A stretch of DNA of 64,000 nucleotides. Source: Flexilinea flocculi (GTDB taxonomy: Bacteria > Chloroflexota > Anaerolineae > Anaerolineales > Anaerolineaceae). How positions within the stretch are numbered: position 1 is the stretch's first letter; each line of letters opens with the position of its first letter. The translations under genes were made by a program, and so were the position numbers. Below are positions 16,626-25,305 of the stretch, in pieces. The notes under the pieces were generated by a model that saw only the letters and a list, made by a program, of their open reading frames with translations, did not search any database and was not told where the DNA came from. The stretch covers positions 1,107,101 to 1,171,100 of the forward strand of contig NZ_DF968181.1 in the NCBI RefSeq assembly GCF_001192795.1. Reading direction: 5' to 3'.

Positions 16626-18977
16626 CTAGAATAATTCTACAACGTCAAGTGATGTTTTTTCGTTGTTCAGATAGATGTTGTCTAAATCTTTATTAAAAAC
16701 TACCTTGATAAAGTCGCTATGATCATGTGAGAGTTGGTACAGCATCCGTTGTAGGGTTTCGCGACTGATATTGAACAATTTCGCCGGACTGATGCCTGGG
16801 CGCTCTGGAGAATCGGCAAGCAGGTCGGATAAAGTAAAACTGAAATAATTATCAGAAATCTCGGCAAATTTATATAGACTATAAAGAATAGCAAGGGGGT
16901 CGGGATTTAACCATCCCATTCTGGTGATCGTTGTTATGACTTTACCATTAATCTGGCATGTCCCTTGTCCTAGGAGTGGACCAATTGGAGATGATTTTAG
17001 AGTATCCTTTAATGATGACAATGCGTTTTTAATTGTGGTTTCAGACGATCCTTTATAATCATCCTCCAGCAATAGTAATAAGTCATTCGATTTATACTCG
17101 TAGCCGAACGATACATGATTAACATACCAAGTAAATAAAGCGGACGAGTAGCAAAGATTCACGAATAGATAAGACCATAATAAGGGACTATCAGGATCGA
17201 TTGCTTGAAGCGTAATAGTTATTGGTAATGGATTATTTCTCTTATCTAGCAAACCAGATTCTTTACCCCACGCCTTAAAACTGATCAGCATATGTGAGCC
17301 CATGCGTCCATTTTGCCAAAACACACTTGGATTTTCCATGAATATTTTGACCCAATCTAATCTTAGCCCAAAGTTTTTATAACGATCTATGTTGGTTTTG
17401 CTCATGTTTCCATCTCCTGTTGTTGATACGGAACTAGCAATAAGACATCCTTTTCGTTTGTCGAGACAACTTTCACATCTAATGCAATTCTTGAATAAAA
17501 TCTCATTTTCACTTATAAAAAGCGAGCACGTTTTGCATTCCACCATGCAAACTTTACAGTTTTTACAATAAGCGCTTTTATAAAGAGCATTCCTAAATAA
17601 ATACATAAATCGAATTGATGATTTTGTCTTGGGAGGAATTGTGAGTGTAATGGATGTACAGTCACTTGATTCGTTTACCCTGAAAGTTACTGATATATCC
17701 TTATAAATAATTGAATAGTTATCATCCCCATTATAAAAAACATCCCCGATAGGTGTTAACCATGTTTTCCAGGGATAATTCATACCGCGAATGATGTAAG
17801 TTGCTTTATCGTTCGATATGTTTTCAATAATCTTGTCTTCCGAATTTGATAAATATTTTCCACTTGCCCTTTGTTTCCAACCACCACTTTCTAAATATTC
17901 CTTCCATTTTTTTTCATCATTAAATCCCCTTCTAATTGTTTTTTTTATAACGTCAATGAAAGGTTTCACTTCCTCTTCGCGAACATGATTGGTAATACTT
18001 TCATACCAACTTGAAGCTAATGGGCATAGTTTACATCCAACACGATGAGAGCCGTAACGATATAACTTATTCAATGGTAATCTTTGAGACAAGATGTACA
18101 AAAATAGCTCGCTTGTACCCCATTCAAGTATGGGATTGCAATTAATTTGGATCGTATGTTTATTCCCATCGGCTAATAATGAATAAGCCGAACGCGCTTC
18201 ACTTTCTTCCTTTCGTATTCCTAAAAAAGCAAGAACCCTCAGTCTGGATATCTCGTCCAAACGTTTATTCTTCCGCTTTGCTAAAACTTGTTTAATTTCT
18301 AGAATAGAAGGCGCAGTCTTGTGAACGCTACAGCACCACCTAATAGTCCTAGCTGGCGGACCAAATACCTGCCATGAATCTATCGCATTTATATGGGCTT
18401 TTGCGATATGCCATGATAAACTTGGCCAAAATTTTTGGGCTTCTCCCAATATCGAATATGTATCGCTAAACTCCATTGTTGTGTCACCAAATACAACTTC
18501 AAAATCATTATGTGGTAATGCCCGTTGAATAAGATCCAATAGAACCATTGAATCTTTTCCGCCACTAAAAGCGACATATAGTAAATCGACTTGAGAAACA
18601 AATTTCTTATAAGTAGAGAAGATGCTCTTTAGTGTTAATTGCACAAGTCCATTCATCAACGACCGATTTTGCCCAATCATACGCTCCACATCAACCGGTA
18701 GAATTTTTAGATCAAGAATATTGGCTTTAAGCACGGGCAATTCAAACAACCCACCCCCCACAGCTTCGCCAATACACTCTCCGCGGTAGATATACCGGCG
18801 CCCTTCTGCCCACATCAATGGCAGATCTGTGTCTGGAATTTGCCAATTGAACTGACGGTCAAAGCCCAAAAGCAATAATTCTTCTTTGAATACAGGCCGA
18901 ACTTCTTTAATTACACCTGTGATCTTGGTGGTAAGTAAATATCCCCCAGTTTCCGGGTCCCATTCGTAATTATACAT
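16626..18977 (-). CDS. brxP: BREX type 4 PAPS-reductase-like protein BrxP (DndC-like)
   Basis: Protein of 783 aa built around a PP-loop ATP pyrophosphatase domain of the phosphoadenosine-phosphosulfate reductase family. The PP-loop SGGKDS is at residues 138-143. Cysteines in IRWCCSVHK (near 213) and GCKLCP (near 315) resemble those that hold the 4Fe-4S cluster of DndC. A second cysteine-rich segment near 465-510 (CKNCKVCMVECKTC, then CIRCESCLDKRKGC) looks like a ferredoxin or zinc module, and the C-terminal 270 residues are BREX-specific. DndC activates DNA and inserts sulfur in phosphorothioation; BrxP defines type 4 BREX and replaces the PglX methyltransferase. The sulfur-marking role here is inferred from this homology and from the desulfurase in the same operon. 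Confidence 0.9.
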   Translation of the reverse strand: MYNYEWDPETGGYLLTTKITGVIKEVRPVFKEELLLLGFDRQFNWQIPDTDLPLMWAEGRRYIYRGECIGEAVGGGLFELPVLKANILDLKILPVDVERMIGQNRSLMNGLVQLTLKSIFSTYKKFVSQVDLLYVAFSGGKDSMVLLDLIQRALPHNDFEVVFGDTTMEFSDTYSILGEAQKFWPSLSWHIAKAHINAIDSWQVFGPPARTIRWCCSVHKTAPSILEIKQVLAKRKNKRLDEISRLRVLAFLGIRKEESEARSAYSLLADGNKHTIQINCNPILEWGTSELFLYILSQRLPLNKLYRYGSHRVGCKLCPLASSWYESITNHVREEEVKPFIDVIKKTIRRGFNDEKKWKEYLESGGWKQRASGKYLSNSEDKIIENISNDKATYIIRGMNYPWKTWLTPIGDVFYNGDDNYSIIYKDISVTFRVNESSDCTSITLTIPPKTKSSIRFMYLFRNALYKSAYCKNCKVCMVECKTCSLFISENEILFKNCIRCESCLDKRKGCLIASSVSTTGDGNMSKTNIDRYKNFGLRLDWVKIFMENPSVFWQNGRMGSHMLISFKAWGKESGLLDKRNNPLPITITLQAIDPDSPLLWSYLFVNLCYSSALFTWYVNHVSFGYEYKSNDLLLLLEDDYKGSSETTIKNALSSLKDTLKSSPIGPLLGQGTCQINGKVITTITRMGWLNPDPLAILYSLYKFAEISDNYFSFTLSDLLADSPERPGISPAKLFNISRETLQRMLYQLSHDHSDFIKVVFNKDLDNIYLNNEKTSLDVVELF

Positions 18978-19041
18978 TCCAATAATCCTTTATTCCTGAT
19001 TGAGTACCTCAACGTTTTTTTTCAAAACCTAACCTCGTTCC

Positions 19042-22000
19042 CTATTGAACGATCAAATTACCAAAATTATCAACGTAGAGAAAGCTGTTATCTGTAATAA
19101 ACTTCGGTATGTTTCGGTTCACTAACCGAATCGAAGTTGAGTTAAAAAGATCGTGATCTTCTTTCAGAATTACTGCTTTTTCAGCCAAAAAGCCTTCATT
19201 GACCAACCATAGGACAATATTGGCAAGGTCTTTAAAAGGCTCACGCCGATGTTCAGTGCGAATAGCCGATCGAACAAGGTCTTCATAAGAATCAATTCCG
19301 ACCCTGGTATCAACAATAAAATCAGATGAAATATTTCGATTGGTTGGGTTATTAATAAGTCTGAAATTATCCGCCAAATACTTGTCTATTATGCTGCACA
19401 ATAAGTATGGTGTCCAAGGGTAAACCAGGTCAGGGTAGAATATGTAATTATCAATCGCTTTTATAATCAGGTATCCCTTCGCACCAATGGCGTCGGTCAA
19501 GAGATTTTTGATTTGGTCGAGCTTTTCATCTGTTATGGGGACACATGTAATCGAAATCAGGGTATTTTCATCCACACGAAGAAAAGCATCGTCCATTGAA
19601 CTGATTAACAAAGTGGTACTTTGATAAGACACATGGTTTTCTTCACATAAAGTCACTAGATCTGCAATGTCTATGCTTTCTTGCCCATCTAGTAATGAAA
19701 GAATAACCTCGCGTTTTGAGATGTTTTCTATGTTCAAGGAACTGATATAAGGTCGAGAGAACGAAAACTCATCCGAAAACATATATTGCAGAACGCCAAA
19801 TAACAAGTTCGGAGTAGAAATATCATTTCGGAAAAGAAAATCTGAGTGAGAATGATAAAGCGCTTCCAATAACTTACTGGCAGTAACCGGGCTGTCCTCG
19901 GTTAATGTTTTGATTACATTTCGTATACTGTAATCGTTGTCAGTAAGATTCAACTGATCCGAATGAATAAAGGTGGCTGTGTCGCCTAAAATTACTGAAG
20001 GTATACGGGCGATATTTTGCATCAGCATAGCCTCTGTGATTCCAGAGAAAGTTGACCTCAGCATATCTTTTGAAACAGGCGAGTTACTTCGGATGTAGGA
20101 TTCGATCTCTTGTGTAACTTTGTACCCTTCTTTTGTCGAAATTCCATCTCGAAAGAATTCATATTTTTCACCCCAACGATCTCTAAGCACCCCCTGCAGG
20201 GCATAACGATTGGAAATATTTGCCTGGGTTAACAGCTCATCTGCGAACCTGTCAAATAGCTCATGATACGCCATTGAAGTTCGGCCACTTTCAACGAAAT
20301 ATATCTCAATCCTGTTAACCAACTCATCTGATATGGCCACTTTTGATGGGTGGATATACACGCCGCGGTCATATAAGATGCAAGTTCGCTGAATTATTCC
20401 CCAAAAAGCACGATCATTTTCAGAACAATTAATTTCACCAAATTCTTCTCGAAGATATTTTTTGAAGCGTGCCATTTCATTGGCATCATAAATCTGGATT
20501 CCGTTGGGAAAATAATGTTTAACAATAAAGCTATACATCGATCCACGGTTCATTTTACCTTGGTGCCAGATTGTTCCAGTTTGTTGATATACGCGGCCGA
20601 ACAATAGGTTTAAATACTTTCCGGGTACATTATTTTTTTTCTCAATATCTGATAACAGAATCTCCCTTTCAGATTCTTTGATCCATTTAGGAAGGTTGGA
20701 TACAAGATCGTAAATCGAGTCGGGGTCAAATTCAGAGGTCAAATAAAAGCAATCGCTTTTTTTATCGAAAACATATTCATCTGATGGCTCTTTTCGTAAT
20801 AAATACCATAGAATTTCTGATTCCGTGGTCACTTTCTGGAAATCAGCGTAAGTTATGATGGTTTCACCATCAAGTTCAGCAGACACTGCGTTTAATAAGT
20901 TGCGGAAACACTTTTGGGTATTTATATTTCGAAATACTTTAGCCTCAATCTGTCGGATCCGTTCGCGTGTCACACCCAGTACTTCACTAATTGATTCGAG
21001 TGTATCGCCCCGTGCTCTGCAAGCGAGTATCTCTTTAACTCTATCTTTTTCATTAATTTCTGCAAAAATAGGGTCAGTAATCTTTGAAATATCAGAAGAC
21101 AGCCATTCGAGAAAACGCTTAAGGATAATAATAATTCTGTTATCGAAGATCGAGTAAATTTGATCCTGTATATCATTAATAGTTACACAGGTAATTAAGG
21201 CTTGTGATAAATCCTCTTCAGCTGTTCCACGAATATTGCAGAATAATTTTATAAATGGTTGAATTTTCTTTTCACGGCGTGATACAGGAATAGCTACGAA
21301 CAACTCGAGAAAATCATTTTGAACTTTTAGCTGATGATTGAAAGCTTGTAAAGCCTGTATCAGACTTTGCGTCTGTTCCGGGTCTTTATAAAATTGGGTA
21401 AACAAATCAAGACCGAGAACTTCAATTGACTCTGTAACCTTTTTAATAATTTGTGATTCCGGTAACGTAAATGAGAATTCATTTTCCTGTTGTAAATTTC
21501 CTAATAATATGTCTTCAATATACAATCTGAGATGGTTGCTTAACCGTAAATTCGCATTCGTTCCTATTGATTGATTATGTTGCTCAATTTCCAGATGAAG
21601 ACCATTTAGTTTTTCCTGCCAGTAAGGATTTTGGGCAATATAATCTTGAAGGAATCTGTTTTTTGCGTCTTGAATTTCTTGGAGTAATGAATTTCCGAGA
21701 TGCTTTATGCCAAGAAGCTGATCATCAGATGCCATAAGTACCTTGACAACTGTATTAATGCCCGCATACTCTAACCGGTGATGAGCCCTGGCGGATAATT
21801 GCAGGGCATCTAGCGTAAGATCAATATCATCTTGACACACAACTTGCGCTAACAATGCAATAATATCTTTATTAGTGCTGTTTTCATTAAATTGGTGTTT
21901 ATTGCTTTGTTTTTCGATAGAAGTCACTGCTTCCTCTGTATTATTTTGTGTTGGTTCATCCACCTTGTTAAAATTCGAAGAAAAACCTCGATTGTGACCA

Positions 22001-22566
22001 AGTTGGTTATTGTATTGATTTACCAAATTTTCAGAAACAGCAAGAATAAGATCTATGGAGTGTGTCCCTAAGAAACCAATGGATCGCAATTCCTCTGGTT
22101 TCATCAACAGCATTTTTCCGATCGTTGTGACCCCAACAGACATCAATCGGTGACGAATTCGGGTAGGAATCTCTAAATCATCAAGAGGGGTTTTCATGTG
22201 TGCGTCAGCTGCAACTTGAACCATTTGTTCCCAGGAAGGCTTGGGCTTTTCGTCATGGTCAGACAGAGACTCGAATTCTTGATCGCATAGAATGGAAGCA
22301 GGGGAAGCGGTTGAAGAAACGGGGATGGGTAGATTGGATTTTAAGGCTTCTACTTTTGAACGAATTACTCTGGCAAATTCGTTATCCACTTTGTACTGTG
22401 ATCGGAATGCAACATAATCGTAAGGCTGGAGTTCGTCGATAAAAAAGATGTTGCTGTCCGCGCAATACTCCCGAAATTGAGAATACTCCGGATTATTGAA
22501 ATATCCCGAGATCGGTAACCTGTTCCCAATATTCTTCATGTATTTACCGTTCTCATTGGATGCCAT
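19042..22566 (-). CDS. Large protein with two RNAP alpha-CTD-like domains and a sigma-region-4-like HTH
   Basis: First gene of the BREX operon, 1,174 aa from ATG 22566 (AGGGG upstream; an in-frame TTG lies six bases earlier). Residues about 126-178 (PLDDLEIPTRIRHRLMSVGV) and 248-298 (TLDALQLSARAHHRLEYAGI) each follow the helix-hairpin-helix pattern of the RNA polymerase alpha C-terminal domain. Residues about 515-555 (TLESISEVLGVTRERIRQIE) match sigma-70 region 4. No sigma region 2, polymerase or nuclease motif is visible; the rest is helical and unfamiliar. It may regulate the operon, sense phage transcription, or act as a DNA-recognition subunit. I know of no described BREX component with this architecture. 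Confidence 0.8.
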   Translation of the reverse strand: MASNENGKYMKNIGNRLPISGYFNNPEYSQFREYCADSNIFFIDELQPYDYVAFRSQYKVDNEFARVIRSKVEALKSNLPIPVSSTASPASILCDQEFESLSDHDEKPKPSWEQMVQVAADAHMKTPLDDLEIPTRIRHRLMSVGVTTIGKMLLMKPEELRSIGFLGTHSIDLILAVSENLVNQYNNQLGHNRGFSSNFNKVDEPTQNNTEEAVTSIEKQSNKHQFNENSTNKDIIALLAQVVCQDDIDLTLDALQLSARAHHRLEYAGINTVVKVLMASDDQLLGIKHLGNSLLQEIQDAKNRFLQDYIAQNPYWQEKLNGLHLEIEQHNQSIGTNANLRLSNHLRLYIEDILLGNLQQENEFSFTLPESQIIKKVTESIEVLGLDLFTQFYKDPEQTQSLIQALQAFNHQLKVQNDFLELFVAIPVSRREKKIQPFIKLFCNIRGTAEEDLSQALITCVTINDIQDQIYSIFDNRIIIILKRFLEWLSSDISKITDPIFAEINEKDRVKEILACRARGDTLESISEVLGVTRERIRQIEAKVFRNINTQKCFRNLLNAVSAELDGETIITYADFQKVTTESEILWYLLRKEPSDEYVFDKKSDCFYLTSEFDPDSIYDLVSNLPKWIKESEREILLSDIEKKNNVPGKYLNLLFGRVYQQTGTIWHQGKMNRGSMYSFIVKHYFPNGIQIYDANEMARFKKYLREEFGEINCSENDRAFWGIIQRTCILYDRGVYIHPSKVAISDELVNRIEIYFVESGRTSMAYHELFDRFADELLTQANISNRYALQGVLRDRWGEKYEFFRDGISTKEGYKVTQEIESYIRSNSPVSKDMLRSTFSGITEAMLMQNIARIPSVILGDTATFIHSDQLNLTDNDYSIRNVIKTLTEDSPVTASKLLEALYHSHSDFLFRNDISTPNLLFGVLQYMFSDEFSFSRPYISSLNIENISKREVILSLLDGQESIDIADLVTLCEENHVSYQSTTLLISSMDDAFLRVDENTLISITCVPITDEKLDQIKNLLTDAIGAKGYLIIKAIDNYIFYPDLVYPWTPYLLCSIIDKYLADNFRLINNPTNRNISSDFIVDTRVGIDSYEDLVRSAIRTEHRREPFKDLANIVLWLVNEGFLAEKAVILKEDHDLFNSTSIRLVNRNIPKFITDNSFLYVDNFGNLIVQ

Positions 22567-22750
22567 AAACAACCCCTGACGCTATTGAGTGTTGCAGTTA
22601 TTAATTTTGGCATCAAAAAATAAATATCCCCCATTTAGTAATCTCTCAAGTGAAATTTCAATCGGCTGGATTTACGATACAACATACCGAGGTTGAAGTA
22701 TAGTATTGATTTTCCTAATTTTTGATATAAAAAATTGACTTTTGTAATCA

Positions 22751-22972
22751 TCATAGAGGGTTATTAATTTGGGTTGCCTGATGTTGGTGTACATTTTTAT
22801 TTTCGCTGTCATCAATCCATTTAAGAATTGCCTCTCGGCGAAATCGCCAGTGCTTTCCCACCTTGAAACCGGGTAACACTTTATCCTGGGCGAGCTTATA
22901 GATGGTCGACTGCGGAATACGTAAGTACCCTGAGACTTCTTCTGCCGTCCAGAACTCATCCGTGTCGGCCAT
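22751..22972 (-). CDS. AlpA/excisionase-like HTH protein
   Basis: Protein of 73 aa consisting of one MerR-type winged helix (FWTAEEVSGYLRIPQSTIYK, then GKHWRFRREAILKWID), the common excisionase-family DNA-binding fold. ATG 22972 has GAGGTGAGCA upstream. It is 185 bp upstream of the BREX operon on the same strand and divergent from the XRE-ImmA gene. Such proteins act as recombination directionality factors or local regulators. It may control the BREX operon or assist the island integrase; the sequence does not decide which. Confidence 0.85.
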   Translation of the reverse strand: MADTDEFWTAEEVSGYLRIPQSTIYKLAQDKVLPGFKVGKHWRFRREAILKWIDDSENKNVHQHQATQINNPL

Positions 22973-23096
22973 TGCTCACCTCGCTTATGAGAATTGAGAT
23001 TATCACAGTTGCTCCAATGATTATAGCATCAGGGAAGGAAAAGCAAAATCAAATAGAATGGCAGTTTCATCATCAATCCATTTTTGAGTAGAAAAC

Positions 23097-23134
23097 AGTT
23101 TACAATCTATATAATTTGTGCTATTATGTAAACT
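23097..23134 (+). promoter_or_regulatory. Promoter and palindromic operator of the XRE-ImmA gene
   Basis: TTTACA at 23099-23104 and TATTAT at 23122-23127 are spaced by 17 bp, as in a sigma-70 promoter. Exact inverted repeats AGTTTACA (23097-23104) and TGTAAACT (23127-23134) cover both boxes, so a bound repressor would block the promoter. Autoregulation by the XRE protein is the natural reading. A strong AAGGAGG ribosome site precedes ATG 23155. Confidence 0.65.
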
Positions 23135-23154
23135 GAAGAGAAAAGGAGGAAGCC

Positions 23155-24228
23155 ATGACCATCGGAGGGCGTATCAAACAGGCTCGGAAAGCGGGTAATT
23201 TTTCTTTGCGAAAACTGGCGGATGAAATTGGGGTCAGCGCCATGGCGATCTCAAAATATGAACGAGACCAGGATGTGCCTAGTTCAGGCGTTTTGCTGCG
23301 GCTGTCTCAGGCTTTGCAGGTCAAGGTGGATTTCTTCTTTCGCCCGAGTACGGTCTCCGTTCAACTTCAGGCTTACCGAAAACACGCTGTGCTGGGTGTC
23401 AAAGAGCAGGAAGCCATCCAGATGCGCATCCAGGATTGGGTGGAGCGTTATCTCGAGGTTGAAAGTCTTTTCCCGGAAGAACAACATGCAGCAAACCTCC
23501 CCCTGCGTAAAGTGACCTCACTGGATGAGATTGAAACCGCAGCTCTCGAATTACGTGACCACTGGAGCCTGGGCTATGATGCAATCGAAAATCTGGTCCA
23601 GTTGCTGGAGGACCGGGGAATCAAGGTGGGGATCATCTCCGGTTTTGAGCATTTTGACGCCTGCACTTTTACTTACAGTACACAGTCGTGCAAGGCGGAT
23701 GGCGATCCGGTAATCGTAACTAAAGGCGAATTATCAGGCGACCGGCAGCGATTCAATTTAGGACATGAACTGGGACACCTGATCCTGGATGTTCAGGGCG
23801 ACCTCAAGCCAGAACAGGCGGCCAATCGGTTTGTCGGGGCTTTCCTCGTGCCGGCTGCAACGGCTCGCTTTGAACTGGGTGCCAACCGGACGGATCTGAA
23901 CATCAACGAACTGCACATGCTTAAGCATAAATACGGCTTAAGTATGCAGGCTTGGATTTATCGCGCCAAGGATCTTTCCATTATTTCTGAAAGTACCGCA
24001 GCACGTTTATTCCAGCAGTTTCGCGTCAATGATTGGCATCGCCAGGAACCAGGCAAACCTTATCCTTCTGAAACGCCCATGCGGATGGAACGGTTAATTT
24101 ATCGCGCTTTGGCTGAGGATTTGATCTCACGGTCCAGGGCACAGGAATTGTTAGGCAAGCCATTACAACTAGGGTGGGAGATGGAGGCACTGCAGCAAAA
24201 TGACCTTGCCATCCGTGCTGGTAACTGA
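23155..24228 (+). CDS. XRE-family HTH / ImmA-IrrE metallopeptidase regulator
   Basis: Protein of 357 aa with a XRE/lambda-repressor HTH at residues 5-58 (LRKLADEIGVSAMAISKYE) and an ImmA/IrrE-type zinc peptidase domain whose HELGH motif is at 204-208, with a further acidic region (QAANRFVGAFLVP). Such proteins bind DNA and cleave a regulator, and are often the antitoxin half of toxin-antitoxin pairs or switches of mobile elements. The next gene, a PIN-domain protein, overlaps its 3' end by 29 bp, so the two are one unit. The promoter carries a palindromic operator, consistent with autorepression. Confidence 0.93.
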   Translation: MTIGGRIKQARKAGNFSLRKLADEIGVSAMAISKYERDQDVPSSGVLLRLSQALQVKVDFFFRPSTVSVQLQAYRKHAVLGVKEQEAIQMRIQDWVERYLEVESLFPEEQHAANLPLRKVTSLDEIETAALELRDHWSLGYDAIENLVQLLEDRGIKVGIISGFEHFDACTFTYSTQSCKADGDPVIVTKGELSGDRQRFNLGHELGHLILDVQGDLKPEQAANRFVGAFLVPAATARFELGANRTDLNINELHMLKHKYGLSMQAWIYRAKDLSIISESTAARLFQQFRVNDWHRQEPGKPYPSETPMRMERLIYRALAEDLISRSRAQELLGKPLQLGWEMEALQQNDLAIRAGN

Positions 24229-24694
24229 TACGAATATTTGGATCGACCTCGAGAACGGCAAGATATTAGCCGATGTTTTCCGTCTTCCATACCAATTTTT
24301 CACCACCGATTTTGCGGTCGGAGAGTTTGTACATCCTGGGTGGGCACACCTTCACGATCTGGGATTGCAAACAAATGGTCTTGAACCTGAATATGTGCTC
24401 GAATTAGTCCGGTTAAGGCAAATCCATCGTCGATTATCAGCCATCGATCTGGCTGCATTATTGCTTGCCAGGGCATTGGATGCAAGTTTGGTGACCGGTG
24501 ACAGAAGACTTAATGAACTTGCCAAAGCGCAGGGGGTACCGGTTCACGGGGTGCTATGGATATTGGATGAAATGGTGATCCACCATGTTCTTACAGCAAA
24601 CCAGGCAGCTATTGCACTCCGGAAAATGCTCGATCAAGGGGCAAGGCTGCCAGATGGTGAATGTCAAAAGCGTTTTGATCGTTGGTCATTTTGA
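24200..24694 (+). CDS. PIN-domain protein, probable toxin of the pair
   Basis: PIN-fold ribonuclease candidate of 164 aa. The acidic active-site residues are visible: Asp10 (VTDTNIWID), Glu in GEFVH near 42, Asp in SAIDLAALLLA near 83 and Asp in VTGDRRLNELA near 98. PIN proteins of this kind cleave RNA as VapC-type toxins. Its start lies 29 bp inside the XRE-ImmA gene, so the two are translated together. The module XRE-ImmA plus PIN recurs on mobile elements as a stabilising toxin-antitoxin unit. Because the antitoxin is not a VapB-like small protein, the exact mode of control is unknown. Confidence 0.88.
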   Translation: MTLPSVLVTDTNIWIDLENGKILADVFRLPYQFFTTDFAVGEFVHPGWAHLHDLGLQTNGLEPEYVLELVRLRQIHRRLSAIDLAALLLARALDASLVTGDRRLNELAKAQGVPVHGVLWILDEMVIHHVLTANQAAIALRKMLDQGARLPDGECQKRFDRWSF

Positions 24695-24711
24695 CCAGAA
24701 AGGATATCCGA

Positions 24712-24909
24712 ATGAGTAAACCCAAAGGTACAATGCACAAGCCGGGTCAGAAGGCCCCGGAATCTGGACAATACGGCATTGTAGGACCAAAAGGCGGGAA
24801 CACCGGGACTGAAGTCACCGTTGCCAAAGGCGAAACCTTGCCGCCAACGCCAAAGCCCGGCCAGGGATTTATCCTGGTGGACAAGACCAAACACAAAGAT
24901 GACAAATGA
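24712..24909 (+). CDS. YjzC-like small protein
   Basis: Protein of 65 aa starting at ATG 24712. The pattern KPGQKAPESGQYGIVGPKGG, then EVTVAKGETLPPTPKPGQGF, matches the YjzC-like family of small proteins of unknown function, rich in Gly, Pro and Lys and probably a compact beta protein. An in-frame ATG at 24682 lies inside the PIN gene. It follows that gene by 17 bp and may share its transcript. No function in the toxin-antitoxin unit is known. Confidence 0.75.
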   Translation: MSKPKGTMHKPGQKAPESGQYGIVGPKGGNTGTEVTVAKGETLPPTPKPGQGFILVDKTKHKDDK

Positions 24910-25305
24910 TTTTGCCAAGGATGACGCCAGTCCAAAAAATTAAGACTGATAACAATTGAAATTGCCTTAAGGTAACGGATATCCTCATTACTGAGACCAT
25001 AAACCTTAATTTTTTTATTTTGCACAGAAAAAATCTAAAGGAGATTAATCTATGGTTTAATGTAATCTAACCGATTATGTAATCTGGTTCATGATAATCA
25101 AGTTCTGAAAAGGAATAATAGTATTGCTCTTTAATTTTACCTTTGCATTATGATTAATTAGTTCAAATCCAAAATTGAACATCCCGCCAAGAAGTCATGT
25201 AGAAACGATTGAGAGATTTTCGCGTATGCTAACGTATGCAGTACCCATTGTTCTAATTAGTCACAAGGGTTATTTGGATAATAAATAATTCATCATAGGG
25301 ACATA
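24910..25305 (+). other. Gene-free AT-rich spacer upstream of the McrBC-like module
   Basis: About 395 bp without a convincing gene. It separates the GC-richer toxin-antitoxin unit from the AT-rich McrB-like gene, whose ATG 25306 has only a weak AGGG nine bases upstream. The promoter of that module should lie here, but I see no clear -35/-10 pair. Confidence 0.5.

Noticed and set aside
7290-22566. Dnd or Ssp phosphorothioation system
   Set aside because: A DndC-like enzyme and a desulfurase are present, but DndB, DndD, DndE and the Ssp proteins are absent, while pglZ, brxC and brxL identify BREX.
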